DNA from: Lentisphaerota bacterium
GTDB lineage: Bacteria; Verrucomicrobiota; Lentisphaeria; Oligosphaerales; JABHEG01
Length of the DNA stretch: 52,793 nt
Reading direction: 5' to 3'
Assembly: GCA_018676675.1 (NCBI GenBank)
Contig: JABHEG010000138.1
Location: 1 to 52,793 of the forward strand
Shown here piece by piece: positions 16,950 to 25,603 of this stretch. Position 1 is the stretch's first letter. The number at the start of each line of letters is the position of its first letter. The notes under the pieces are model-generated. The model had not been told where the DNA came from. It saw only the letters and a list, made by a program, of their open reading frames with translations, and made no database searches. The position numbers and the translations under genes were made by a program.

Positions 16950-17522
16950 CTACAGCCACTTCTCCACCACAGGCGGCTCGTACAGACGCAGTTGCTCCAA
17001 TACGGAGGGAACGGTGTCACCGACGAGGAGCATCTGCCGATGTTCGGGTCTGACAAAGCGTTGATTGACTGTGTGATCCAGGAACTGAAGAAGCCCATCA
17101 TAGTAGCCGGCGGTGTTAAGCAACGCATAGGGCTTGCTGTGCATGCCAAGCTGAGCCCAGGTCAGGAGCTCAAAAAGCTCATCCAGCGTCCCGATGCCTC
17201 CGGGAAGAGCAACGAAAGCATCCGCCAGCTCGAACATCAGGGCCTTCCGCTCGTGCATTGTGTCGACGATCCGCAGGTCGCTCAAACCGCCGTGCACGAC
17301 CTTGTCCGCGAGGGCCTTTGGGATGACCCCGACCGCCCTTCCCCCGGCCTCGAGGACCGCGTCGGCCACCGCTCCCATCAAGCCGACGGACGCGCCTCCA
17401 TAGACCAGCTCGATGCCTTCCGCCGCCAGGTGTGCCCCAAGCTCTCTCGCTTCGTCCAGATACGCCGGCGACCTCCCCGCGCTGGAGCCACAATTCACAC
17501 AGACTCTCATGATGATCTTCAT
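16950..17522 (-). CDS. LOG-family nucleotide 5'-monophosphate phosphoribohydrolase
   Basis: 190 residues from ATG 17522, with CGGAGA just upstream. The Rossmann-type LOG fold is evident: VCVNCGSSAG, LVYGGASVGLMGAVADAVLEAGG, MHERKALM (Arg92, Lys93) and the diagnostic PGGIGTLDE (107-115). LOG proteins release adenine or cytokinin base from nucleoside 5'-monophosphates; bacterial members are often plain AMP nucleosidases or are annotated TIGR00730. Length is normal for the family. It is cytoplasmic. No isopentenyltransferase gene is near, so cytokinin production is not implied. Confidence 0.88.
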   Translation of the reverse strand: MKIIMRVCVNCGSSAGRSPAYLDEARELGAHLAAEGIELVYGGASVGLMGAVADAVLEAGGRAVGVIPKALADKVVHGGLSDLRIVDTMHERKALMFELADAFVALPGGIGTLDELFELLTWAQLGMHSKPYALLNTAGYYDGLLQFLDHTVNQRFVRPEHRQMLLVGDTVPSVLEQLRLYEPPVVEKWL

Positions 17523-17645
17523 CGTGTCTCCGGGGAACGACGTTCAGCCCAGAAAAGCGCCCCATGCCGCAGAACAGGACCGATCAGTCAACCGTTCAGT
17601 AATCCTGAAGCCGCCTCAGAGTCGAGCCCCTGAGACCGGAACGCC

Positions 17646-17942
17646 TCAGGCTTCTGCGAGAGCACCGTTTACCAATTCCTGCCACTCCGCCTCAAAGCTC
17701 TTCCCATCCGGGAAGGAAATCCCCACTCGTCCATACCAGTACCTGGCGTTGGACTCGTCCGGCTCTTTCCGGTGGAGATAGGCGTGGATGTTGCAGGACA
17801 GTGCGTCATTCAGGCGCTGGACAATGCAATGCGCGCCGTCCCAATCGTCGTTGCGCTCCAACCACAGAGCTCGCAACCAGGACGTCAGTCCCTCCGGCGG
17901 ACCGGGCAAGTCAAGCGTGCTCGTGAACTCGGTCAGATCCAT
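17646..17942 (-). CDS. Conserved hypothetical protein (DWDGAH...HAYLHRKE)
   Basis: 98 residues from ATG 17942, which has AAGGAG 9 nt upstream; a start seven codons earlier is less likely. The sequence LWLERNDDWDGAHCIVQ followed by HAYLHRKEPDESNARYWYGRVG belongs to a small soluble protein type I have seen in many Proteobacteria and Verrucomicrobia, with no known function. The WD/H/HRKE/N residues are the invariant-looking ones. It is predicted to be helical and cytoplasmic. It begins 26 bp after the stop of the upstream Gfo/Idh/MocA gene, so it is probably the last gene of that operon. Confidence 0.72.
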   Translation of the reverse strand: MDLTEFTSTLDLPGPPEGLTSWLRALWLERNDDWDGAHCIVQRLNDALSCNIHAYLHRKEPDESNARYWYGRVGISFPDGKSFEAEWQELVNGALAEA

Positions 17943-17968
17943 TGTTGATCGCTCCTTCAGCACGTTCC

Positions 17969-19099
17969 TCAGTCAAACGCGGGAATAACCGTTCCGGCTC
18001 CATCGTTCATAGCAGACTGGTGGGCGCAGATGCCGGCAGCCGTCCAGTGGGCCGCTCTGACAGCGTCAATCCATGGACGTCGCTGCTCGACGATACTGCG
18101 AACAAACTCGTGGACCATGTGTGGGTGCGACCCGTGGTGCCCGCCGCCCTGCTCGAAAGAGAGGTGCTTCTCGTTTTCACCGTAGACAAACCGCTTGGTG
18201 AACCGACCGACCGAGGATGGCAACTGGTCAGCCCGATCAGGCGGCTCAGGGCGTTCCACTGTCAGCGCCCGCGCCTGGCCCTGGACGACAGGACTCATGC
18301 GGAACAACATGGGGTGTTCATCCTCCATCTGCCATTCATAGCAGGCATCCTCGCCATAGACGGTAAAACTCTCCATATATGGTCTGGCGCAATGGTACAG
18401 AGAACGTGTCACCTCGACGCTCAACCCCGGCGACTCAAGCTTGAATATCGCCGCTTCTACGGGATAGGGGTTGCCGTACGGCTTGCGGAGTTCTTCACGC
18501 ATCTCGCCTGACCCGAAACAGTGGACCTTGACGGCCCGGGATTTCGCCAATGCCAAGAGTGGACTGATTGCGTGGGTGGCATACCACATCGGCGGCAGCC
18601 CTGCCCAATATGGCGGCCAGCCTTCCATATCCTGGTAGTGCGCTCCACGAAGAAATTGCACACGACCAAATTCCCCATTGTCTCTCAGCTCCATGGCATA
18701 AAGGAAGGGGCGAGTGTAGACCGCCGTCTCCATCATCATGTAATTCAGGCCGCTCTTCCTCTGCAGATCCACGATCGCCTGCAGATCTTCAAGTGAGGTC
18801 GCCATCGGCACTGTGCATGCGCAGTGCTTCCCCGACGCCATGACAGCAAGAGCGTGTTTAGCATGGTCCGGGATACCGGAGACCAAATGAACGGCGTCGA
18901 TTTCCTCGGACTGAATGACCTCGCCAATATCGGCGAACGTCTCCTTGATGCCGAACCGTTCCGCCACGCCAGACAGCCTCGTAGCATTGCCATCGCAGAT
19001 GGTTACCGATGCCACATCCGGATGTGCCAGGTAGATCGGCACAAACTCGGCCCCAAAGCCCAGCCCCACAACGGCAACACGTATCTTATCCTCTTTCAT
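17969..19099 (-). CDS. Gfo/Idh/MocA oxidoreductase lacking the EKP lysine
   Basis: 376 residues from ATG 19099, with GAGGAAG about 9 nt upstream; the open frame extends upstream without coding character. The Rossmann fold is clear (IRVAVVGLGFGAEF, DAVHLVSGIPDHAKHALAVMASGKH). In most family members the next motif is EKP, whose lysine is catalytic in NAD(P)-linked oxidation of sugars or inositols. Here it is TVP (96-98). YATHAISPLL, with a histidine, and the HPHMVHEF region near the C-terminus are conserved with the neighbouring paralogue. There is no signal peptide. It is likely part of an operon with the URO-D-like and second Gfo genes. It may use a different acid/base or bind rather than oxidise its ligand. 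Confidence 0.82.
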   Translation of the reverse strand: MKEDKIRVAVVGLGFGAEFVPIYLAHPDVASVTICDGNATRLSGVAERFGIKETFADIGEVIQSEEIDAVHLVSGIPDHAKHALAVMASGKHCACTVPMATSLEDLQAIVDLQRKSGLNYMMMETAVYTRPFLYAMELRDNGEFGRVQFLRGAHYQDMEGWPPYWAGLPPMWYATHAISPLLALAKSRAVKVHCFGSGEMREELRKPYGNPYPVEAAIFKLESPGLSVEVTRSLYHCARPYMESFTVYGEDACYEWQMEDEHPMLFRMSPVVQGQARALTVERPEPPDRADQLPSSVGRFTKRFVYGENEKHLSFEQGGGHHGSHPHMVHEFVRSIVEQRRPWIDAVRAAHWTAAGICAHQSAMNDGAGTVIPAFD

Positions 19100-19240
19100 C
19101 GCGCGCGTCTTCCTCGCCTTGACTGTGGTCAACAAAGGGATGCATCCATCGAGCTCTACGCACACAAGCGGCCCCCGGCGGAGACCGTCCACCATGCCTG
19201 TCTGAGGATGTAACTAAGGGCCGGCGCGTGTTGGATATTT

Positions 19241-20428
19241 TCAACCGGCCGGGCCGGCGCCGCGGTCAGGAACGGCGAGCAGTTCGCCTCCGGCTACCGC
19301 TGAATCGTGCGCCAACAGACCGGGAACGAGGTACCGTGCAGCCTGCCAGACGTTGTTCGGCGGCATCTCTTCGGTCAGACAAGCCGTAATGAAGTCGTGG
19401 ACCAGGAACTGATGTGACCCGCAGTGTCCGTTGGGCAATCCAACAAATTCTCTGGGCAGCAGACTCACGTCATGTGCACGAGATGCCCCCAGGTGCGTTC
19501 CGTCCGAGCTGGTAATCGCCGCCATTTCAGCTTCGATTTTCCCCACGGGGACACCGGCACACGCCAGTTGCTCGTCCAGATCCACACAGGTTTCCCTGCT
19601 TTTGGTCACCCACATTTTACCCGCCACGTTCTCCTCGTAACTGCCTTCCGTGCCGTACATGCTCATGCCCACCGTACCCGGATGCCCAATCCTGCGGAAC
19701 TCACTGAACCGGGCCATGCTCCCGTCGGACATTTTGCACAGCATGGTCTCATTGCTGAACGGGTTCTGCCACACGTTGTCCTCACGGGCAAACAGATTGT
19801 CTTCGTGACGATCCACAAATCCCAAGCCGCAGACGTGTGTCGCATACGCCCCGGTCACCGAAACCGCAAGACTGACCGAATGCGTCGGGTAAAACATCGG
19901 CGGGATGCCGCTTTGCCTCTCCCAGTCCTTGCCGAGACGACGCTTGTACACCTCGTAGAGCCCGTGGCTGTAGTCATGGTAATACTGGGCCTCGGTGGTG
20001 ACAATGTGGCCGAAATCCCCGTTGCGGTAGCGCTCCCGGCAATAAACGGCACACGGGTAGTAGTAACTCGTTTCCCCGATCATGTACGTACGGCCCGTCT
20101 CCTCAACCGTATCGACCAACTCATTGACCTCCTGCATCGTGATGGCGGACGGGACGGCCGAGTACACGTGCTTGCCACTGCGCAGGGCCTGAATGGCCTG
20201 GGGCGCGTGCAAGTGGTGCTGCGTGATAATGGCAATTGCGTCCACATCGGTCTGGCAGAGCTCGTCCAGCGACGGGCAGGTCGCGGGGATGCCGAACTGT
20301 TCCGAACGCTTCTCCAACAGATCCGGCTTGAGGTCACAGAGGATGACTTGATCGACTCCGGGATGGGCTTTGAACAAGGGAATAAAACACCCCGCGAACG
20401 CACCGACCCCGCAAATGCCTATTCTCAT
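19241..20428 (-). CDS. Gfo/Idh/MocA oxidoreductase lacking the EKP lysine, second paralogue
   Basis: 395 residues from ATG 20428. A GTG two codons earlier (20434) is better spaced (8 nt) from AGGAGG, so the true start may add two residues. The N-terminal GxGxxA motif reads IGICGVGAFAG. The position of the EKP motif reads AVP (91-93) in HVYSAVPSAIT, so the usual catalytic lysine is missing, as in the downstream paralogue. FYPTHSVSLAVSVTG and CGSHQFLVHDF match the corresponding parts of that paralogue, so the two form a pair of one subfamily. It starts 27 bp after the URO-D-like gene. It is probably an NAD(P)-binding enzyme of sugar or cyclitol metabolism; the substrate is unknown. Confidence 0.82.
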   Translation of the reverse strand: MRIGICGVGAFAGCFIPLFKAHPGVDQVILCDLKPDLLEKRSEQFGIPATCPSLDELCQTDVDAIAIITQHHLHAPQAIQALRSGKHVYSAVPSAITMQEVNELVDTVEETGRTYMIGETSYYYPCAVYCRERYRNGDFGHIVTTEAQYYHDYSHGLYEVYKRRLGKDWERQSGIPPMFYPTHSVSLAVSVTGAYATHVCGLGFVDRHEDNLFAREDNVWQNPFSNETMLCKMSDGSMARFSEFRRIGHPGTVGMSMYGTEGSYEENVAGKMWVTKSRETCVDLDEQLACAGVPVGKIEAEMAAITSSDGTHLGASRAHDVSLLPREFVGLPNGHCGSHQFLVHDFITACLTEEMPPNNVWQAARYLVPGLLAHDSAVAGGELLAVPDRGAGPAG

Positions 20429-20455
20429 ACCCACGCTACACACCTCCTGCCTTCG

Positions 20456-21499
20456 CTACTCGAGGGCTTCCAGCACGGCCGGGACACGTGTCCGCCAGCT
20501 CGCCGGGACCTCCTCGCTGATCATCAGGCAGAAACGGGAGGGCCCCGCTTCGCGCACCAGTCGGCGAACGTGCGCCTGCAATTCACCCTTCGGCAGATCG
20601 TACCAGCCGAGGTTGGGGTGCAACCACAGGAACAGTCCAGGCCAAGCTGCCCGGGCCTCGCCAGCACTCATATCTCCCTCAGGAGGCTCGGTGAACGAAT
20701 CAATGCCGTCGAAGCCCAGGCGCCGCACATCGTCAGCGATCACCCCCAACTGCCCATCGTAGTGGACCATGAGTCGTTTGCCTGCTGGATTGAGGATGTC
20801 GAGAATACCCAGGTAGACGGGGACCAAGTGCCGCCGATAGTGGGCTGGCCCCAGCGTCTCAATAGACATGTTCTCCCACAGCTTCACGTGAGTTGCGGAG
20901 GTCGTGGCAGCAGCGCGGACCTCTTCAAGCTTGATCACGGTCATCTGTTCAAGCAACCCCATCAGTTCCGGCTGCTCAAGCGCCAAGTCGATGGAGAACC
21001 GTTCGAGCCCGACCCAGTCAATTTGCAGCACCATCATCGGCGTCCGCCCCATCCCGAGGCCATGGATCTGGCCCACCGTCACCCCGCGCCCGCCCAACGC
21101 CGCCTCCGATTCACGAAACGCCGTGTCGTCAGCCGTGATCTGAACTCCCTCCAGAGCCCGGCTCATGATGCCATAGTCGCCCGGACACTTGATGAAGTGT
21201 TCCTGCCGCCATTCGTCGAGATACCACTCGTGCAACTCGCCTCTGTCCGTGATCAGACGCACGTCGCGCCGCACTCGCCCCCCCTGCTCGCCGATGGTCT
21301 CAGCCAGCTCGAATCCCGGGTGTTCGATCCGGATCAGGTTGGCGTGATTGATTTGCCCGAGACCGAGCTCGAAAAGCTGTTCCCAGTCAACCCCCGGACG
21401 GTTGTTGACGAACCAATCATAGACGGCGTAGACTGGGCGCTCGACAGGTTCACCTGCCAACGCACGCTCAAAACGCTCTCGAATGCTGGGATTGCTCAT
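20456..21499 (-). CDS. Uroporphyrinogen decarboxylase-family protein (URO-D fold)
   Basis: 347 residues from ATG 21499. The N-terminus (IRERFERALAGEPVERPVYAVYDWF) is typical of URO-D-family TIM barrels. A later HYDGQLGVIADDVRRLGFDGIDSFTEPPEGDM block matches the family HxCGxxxxxxxxLxxxGxDxxxxExxxxM region, with Tyr in place of Cys. True HemE begins with an RQAGR-type substrate loop that is absent here. It therefore belongs with the MtaA/CmuA/methyltransferase-like or uncharacterised URO-D proteins common in anaerobes and PVC bacteria. It is cytoplasmic. It heads an apparent operon with two Gfo/Idh/MocA genes and is divergent from a third. A demethylation or sugar-related role is conjecture. 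Confidence 0.82.
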   Translation of the reverse strand: MSNPSIRERFERALAGEPVERPVYAVYDWFVNNRPGVDWEQLFELGLGQINHANLIRIEHPGFELAETIGEQGGRVRRDVRLITDRGELHEWYLDEWRQEHFIKCPGDYGIMSRALEGVQITADDTAFRESEAALGGRGVTVGQIHGLGMGRTPMMVLQIDWVGLERFSIDLALEQPELMGLLEQMTVIKLEEVRAAATTSATHVKLWENMSIETLGPAHYRRHLVPVYLGILDILNPAGKRLMVHYDGQLGVIADDVRRLGFDGIDSFTEPPEGDMSAGEARAAWPGLFLWLHPNLGWYDLPKGELQAHVRRLVREAGPSRFCLMISEEVPASWRTRVPAVLEALE

Positions 21500-21744
21500 G
21501 AAGCAAAGGCTACCACAGGATTCTCATATGTCGAGGCAGATTCGTCGCAAGGCGAGAGTCTGCGACCGAACGGATGCCTCGGTCCCTATCGCGAGGCCTC
21601 TGGCCGTACGTTTTTCTTGGAGTAGAATGGGTATGGATGCAGCTGGTTCTCCCCGGCGGACCAACAGCAGGCAGGACGATGCAGGTTCTGCGGCCGCCTG
21701 CATCCCCTATCCAAATGCCCCACAACAGAAAGGTCCTATCAGCC

Positions 21745-23022
21745 ATGTCGCTCGAACTCCGTGTTGGTGTGATCGGCGCCGGGTCAAGTGGCTGCGGCCA
21801 CATGTTCAACCTGGAGTACTTCTCTCCGGGCTGCATAAAGTCATTCTGTGATGTCACCCGCGAGAACTTCGATCGGATTGTGGGAGCCACGGTAGGCGGG
21901 GCGGCCAACGCAGCTGGCGACTTCCGTGCCGATCCTCGGCAAGTGCGCCCCTCGTTGCGCGACATCCCCTTTTACACAGATCCTGAAGAGATGATCGTCA
22001 AAGAGAAGCTGAACGTGGTCACGATCAACACGTTCTGTCGCGACCACTTCGACATGGTCAAACTGGCCGTCAAACACAACCAGCACATCCTGCTAGAGAA
22101 ACCGATTGCTATCGATGCCGACGACATCGAGGCCACCTGGGAGTTGCTGGCAGATTACCCAAAAGTGGCGACCGTCAACTTCACCATGCGCGGCGCACCC
22201 GTGACACTCGCTGCGCGCGATCATATCCAGACGCATGGGACAATCGGGGACATCGTCCAAGTCCAATATGTCAACAACGTGCATTACGGCGACAACTACT
22301 TCCGCGGCTGGATGCGTCGCAGCGAGAATGTGGGCGATCTGTTCCTGCAAAAAGCAACGCATGACTTCGACATCATCAACACGCTCATCGGGCTGACCCC
22401 ACGCCGCGTGGCAGCGTTTGGGAGCCGTAAGGTCTATGGAGGGAGCAGACCAAACGAGCTCACGTGCGCCGAATGCGATGACAAGTGGACATGCTCAAAA
22501 AGTCTGTATCGCGCGAATCTGGACGGTGGGCGTTCAGGATCGGGCCCCAAACACCAGAGCTGCGTCTTCGCCGATGAGATCGACATCGATGACAACCAGA
22601 CGGTGATCTTTCAGTATGACGGTGGAGTCAACGTCAGCTACAGCCAATCGTTCTTCGCCCCCCCCGGAGGCGGGCAACGAGGCGGCTACTTCGTGGGCAG
22701 TGAGGGAATCCTCCGACTGCACTACTACCACAAGTTCGCCGATGCAGGAGAGGGACACACGGCCTCCGGGGCAAGCAGCATCGAGATCACACAGCGCCTC
22801 GAGAAGCCGCGCTCACGAAAGCTCGAAGTGTATGATTGGGCCGGGGCCAGCCACTTTGACGGAACACGATACGGATTCGCGGGGAAGCTGGAACTCATTC
22901 GCGGAGGGCAGTCTGACGTCGCTGGGTCGATCAGGGAAGGATACGTGAGCGCCAAAATGTGCCTCGCCGCTCAGCAGAGCATTGAGACGGGGCAGGTCGT
23001 GGATCTCCACTTCCCCTTCTAA
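21745..23022 (+). CDS. Gfo/Idh/MocA oxidoreductase with intact EKP motif and a Cys cluster
   Basis: 425 residues; ATG 21745 has AAAGG about 10 nt upstream and puts the Rossmann motif VGVIGAGSSG at the N-terminus. The open frame continues upstream, where AGTAGAATGG (TAGAAT at 21623-21628) might be a -10 box, but no good -35 is visible. EKP is intact (118-120). A downstream insertion carries four cysteines (Cys241, Cys244, Cys250, Cys273: CAECDDKWTCS and later HQSC), which may hold zinc or an iron-sulfur cluster. THDFDIINTLIG contains the conserved histidine and aspartate of the active site. It is likely an NAD(P)-dependent sugar or cyclitol dehydrogenase. It is divergent from the URO-D/Gfo operon. 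Confidence 0.85.
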   Translation: MSLELRVGVIGAGSSGCGHMFNLEYFSPGCIKSFCDVTRENFDRIVGATVGGAANAAGDFRADPRQVRPSLRDIPFYTDPEEMIVKEKLNVVTINTFCRDHFDMVKLAVKHNQHILLEKPIAIDADDIEATWELLADYPKVATVNFTMRGAPVTLAARDHIQTHGTIGDIVQVQYVNNVHYGDNYFRGWMRRSENVGDLFLQKATHDFDIINTLIGLTPRRVAAFGSRKVYGGSRPNELTCAECDDKWTCSKSLYRANLDGGRSGSGPKHQSCVFADEIDIDDNQTVIFQYDGGVNVSYSQSFFAPPGGGQRGGYFVGSEGILRLHYYHKFADAGEGHTASGASSIEITQRLEKPRSRKLEVYDWAGASHFDGTRYGFAGKLELIRGGQSDVAGSIREGYVSAKMCLAAQQSIETGQVVDLHFPF

Positions 23023-23099
23023 GGACGCCCGCCTCTTCCCAACTGCGGACACCAGGAGAACAAGCATCAGCGTTCATCAGGGCCCGGCTGAACAGGAGC

Positions 23100-24566
23100 T
23101 CAGAGTTCATCCAACGGGAAGATCGGGCGACGAATGTGTTTGTACGCAAAGCGAGTCAGTTCGAGACTGGTCAAGCCGGGACCATCCGCGAGGATCACAG
23201 CCGCTGAAATCGGCTCGAACGCAGCGCGGAAGTGCACGGCGGACTTGAGTACGAGAATGTCGATATCCAGCGGCTCTATCCCCGCAGCGCGGAACACTTC
23301 AGGATCCCAAGGCTGTACCTGAGCACTGTTGACAATGATCTGGATGCCGTTGGCCTCGAGCACGGCGCTCGGCCCCAAGTTCCCCCAGGCTCCGCGGTTC
23401 ATCGGTCCCTTGTACTCAAACTTCCCGTCGAACAAGGAGCGTACAGAGACGTCAAGCTGGATTGGGGCACCGTGCAAGGCGTCAGTCTTGGCGCCGAGAG
23501 TGACAGTCAATCGACCTCCCAGCCCGGCCGTTTCCGCCTGGTGCACGACGTCGGGGTCATGAATCGTCGCCACCGCGGCGCTGCGGACCTCGCGACGGAT
23601 GAGTTCTCGGAGAATCTCCACGCTGTCACTGGCCGCTCCGCCACCGGGATTGTCCGCAATGTCGGCGATAACAACGGGACTCCCGCGCACGGCAAGGGCA
23701 GCAGAGACAGCATCCGGCACAGAGGTGGGAATGTAAGTGAACTCGTGACGACGTTCCCACAACTGGTCAGTCAGGCGATTCGCCTCCACCCGTGCTGTCG
23801 TGCCATCATCGTCGGCGTAGACCAACACGGCAAACCCCATGAACGGCACGTCCGCGTAGGGAAACCCGGCAAACAGCGACGTGGTCAGGATGCACTCCGG
23901 GCGCTCCGTACGCAGCGCTTCCTCCCAGAGCTCTTTGTAGAGCCCGCCCTGCGTGTGACACGTACCGCAAACGGGAATCATGGCAGGCTTGGTCAACCCG
24001 GGGACAGGCTTGACATCGCCTCGTGCGACACGCCGAATCAGGCGTGCGGCCTCGATGCCGCGCTCACGCATGTCGGTGTGCGGGTATTTCCGGTACCCGA
24101 CCAGCGCAGTGGCAGCCTCCACCATCTCCCTGCTGACGTTCGCGTGCAGGTCCAGAACAGCCACGATCGGTACGTGCATCCCCGCTACCTCACGGACGCG
24201 GCGCAGCAGGTCCCCCTCCACATCGTCAATCCCTTCAGCCGCCATCGCGCCATGCAGCGCGAGTAGAATGCCGTCCGCATCCGGATTCGCGCCCACGGTA
24301 GCAAGGATCTGGTTGGAAATGGCATCGTAGGCGTCCCTGGTCACCAGGCCGGAGGGAGTCGCTTCTCCCGCCACGCTCGCCACAATCTCGTCGTCGGACT
24401 CTCCGAGTGCCTCGATGAACCCGCCCACAACCGTGCCGGTTCCCCGGTAGGTACTCAGAAGATCATTCCCGGAGACATAGGTCTGAGCCCGAAAGGCATC
24501 CAGGTCCGTCTTGACCGTGGAGAACGTATTCGTCTCGTGCGTGCAGGCGCCGACAATCCACTTCAC
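23100..24566 (-). CDS. M81-family (MlrC-like) metallopeptidase-like protein
   Basis: 488 residues from GTG 24566, with AAGGGAG about 7 nt upstream; it overlaps the preceding gene's stop by 4 nt (GTGA). The N-terminus has the family HETNTFS motif (residues 10-16), and GILLALHGAMAAEGIDDVEGDLL and VAVLDLHANVS give the predicted zinc ligands. ADNPGGGAASDSVEILRELI and GFPYADVPFMG are further M81 blocks. MlrC was described in microcystin degradation, but most homologues sit in catabolic operons and probably cleave small amides or act on modified amino acids. There is no signal peptide. It is last in the five-gene operon; its coupling to the PLP enzyme suggests the two act in sequence on one intermediate. 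Confidence 0.87.
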   Translation of the reverse strand: MKWIVGACTHETNTFSTVKTDLDAFRAQTYVSGNDLLSTYRGTGTVVGGFIEALGESDDEIVASVAGEATPSGLVTRDAYDAISNQILATVGANPDADGILLALHGAMAAEGIDDVEGDLLRRVREVAGMHVPIVAVLDLHANVSREMVEAATALVGYRKYPHTDMRERGIEAARLIRRVARGDVKPVPGLTKPAMIPVCGTCHTQGGLYKELWEEALRTERPECILTTSLFAGFPYADVPFMGFAVLVYADDDGTTARVEANRLTDQLWERRHEFTYIPTSVPDAVSAALAVRGSPVVIADIADNPGGGAASDSVEILRELIRREVRSAAVATIHDPDVVHQAETAGLGGRLTVTLGAKTDALHGAPIQLDVSVRSLFDGKFEYKGPMNRGAWGNLGPSAVLEANGIQIIVNSAQVQPWDPEVFRAAGIEPLDIDILVLKSAVHFRAAFEPISAAVILADGPGLTSLELTRFAYKHIRRPIFPLDEL

Positions 24567-25603
24567 CGAACGCTCCCTTCAGCCATGGCTTCCTGGTCGT
24601 AGGCGAACAGCGCAGGCTGTCCACCGGTATGAAGGAACACGATTGATTCACCCCGTTGCACCCGCCCTGTGGCGATGTAGTCCAGCATGCCCGCGAACGC
24701 CTTGCCCGTGTAGACGGGATCCATGAGCAGGCCATCCATTCTCGCCGCCAGACGAATTGCATCCATGGTTCGGTCACCGGGGATGGCGTAGCCTGGTCCC
24801 ACGTATCCATCGTCGTTGTGGATCTCATTACCTGTGACCTGCACGTCCAGGTCCAACAACGTGGCGGCCTGGGTGGCAATGCCGGCGATATCTCCATCAC
24901 GCGGCTCCGGCCAGGTGACGGGAGAGAAGCCCTGGATGGTTACTGAAGAGCCGCGCAACTTGGCTCCCAATGCAAGGCCGGCGGGCGTCATATTGACCGC
25001 CGCAAGGAAAAGCGTGGTCGGATTCAGTTCCACTCCCCGGCACTGCTCCTCAAGCTCGAGAAATGCCTCGACGTAGGCAACACTGCCCAGCGCGCAGAGA
25101 TCCCCCATGACATTGAGAATGAACGGCGTCTCTCCCTGACGACGGTACGCCTCAGCCTTCGCCTCAAAAACGGCCTGCAGGCCAAGCCAATCGTCGTTGT
25201 CAAGCACCTCCACCCGAGCTCCCAGGAGCCGATCCAGAAGCAGATTGCCCTGCACTCGCTGCCCCTTGACGCCCCGCAGAAGAGTAAGGTCGGCTTTCAT
25301 TCCCAGCTTGGCTGCCGCCGCGGTCGCCTGGCGACAGAAGTTCGACTGCGATGACGCGCCGGTGAGGACCACCGTCGCTCCCTGTCTGCGAGCTTCGGCA
25401 AAGATGAACTCAAAGTGGCGGGTCTTATTTCCCCCGAAGGCCAGTCCGGTCAGGTCGTCCCGCTTGACCCACAAATCCACGCCAAGCTCCTGTGACAGAC
25501 GTGGACAGGGCTGCAGCGGGGTCGGGAGCGCTGCCAGAGGAAGTCGAGGCAACCGCGCGATGCGTTTTCGGATCGTGGCGGCGCTGAATGCTGAGCTAGT
25601 CAT
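24563..25603 (-). CDS. PLP-dependent D-cysteine desulfhydrase/ACC deaminase-like enzyme
   Basis: 346 residues from ATG 25603, with GAGG upstream; the start overlaps the preceding gene by 8 nt and the stop overlaps the next by 4. Family motifs are LWVKRDDLTGLAFGGNKTRHFEF, with Lys60 as the PLP Schiff-base lysine, and GASSQSNFCRQATAAAAKLGM, where the usual GxxQSNHxR has Phe for His. HTGGQPALFAY is the standard ending. The phosphate-binding loop, usually SGGT-AGL, reads NMTPAGL. Relatives eliminate H2S and ammonia from D-cysteine or ammonia from 1-aminocyclopropane-1-carboxylate or D-amino acids. The altered loops make either textbook substrate uncertain. It is cytoplasmic and shares an operon with glycosidases, so an amino-sugar or amino-acid-decorated glycan product is an attractive but unproven substrate. 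Confidence 0.83.
   Translation of the reverse strand: MTSSAFSAATIRKRIARLPRLPLAALPTPLQPCPRLSQELGVDLWVKRDDLTGLAFGGNKTRHFEFIFAEARRQGATVVLTGASSQSNFCRQATAAAAKLGMKADLTLLRGVKGQRVQGNLLLDRLLGARVEVLDNDDWLGLQAVFEAKAEAYRRQGETPFILNVMGDLCALGSVAYVEAFLELEEQCRGVELNPTTLFLAAVNMTPAGLALGAKLRGSSVTIQGFSPVTWPEPRDGDIAGIATQAATLLDLDVQVTGNEIHNDDGYVGPGYAIPGDRTMDAIRLAARMDGLLMDPVYTGKAFAGMLDYIATGRVQRGESIVFLHTGGQPALFAYDQEAMAEGSVR

Noticed and set aside
19424..21625. 733-codon plus-strand open frame opposite the URO-D and Gfo/Idh/MocA genes
   Set aside because: The minus-strand genes have clear family motifs; this frame is an antisense by-product of GC-rich codon use and has no recognisable domain.
23232..24266. 344-codon plus-strand frame opposite the M81 gene
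   Set aside because: Antisense shadow; the M81 motifs on the minus strand are decisive.
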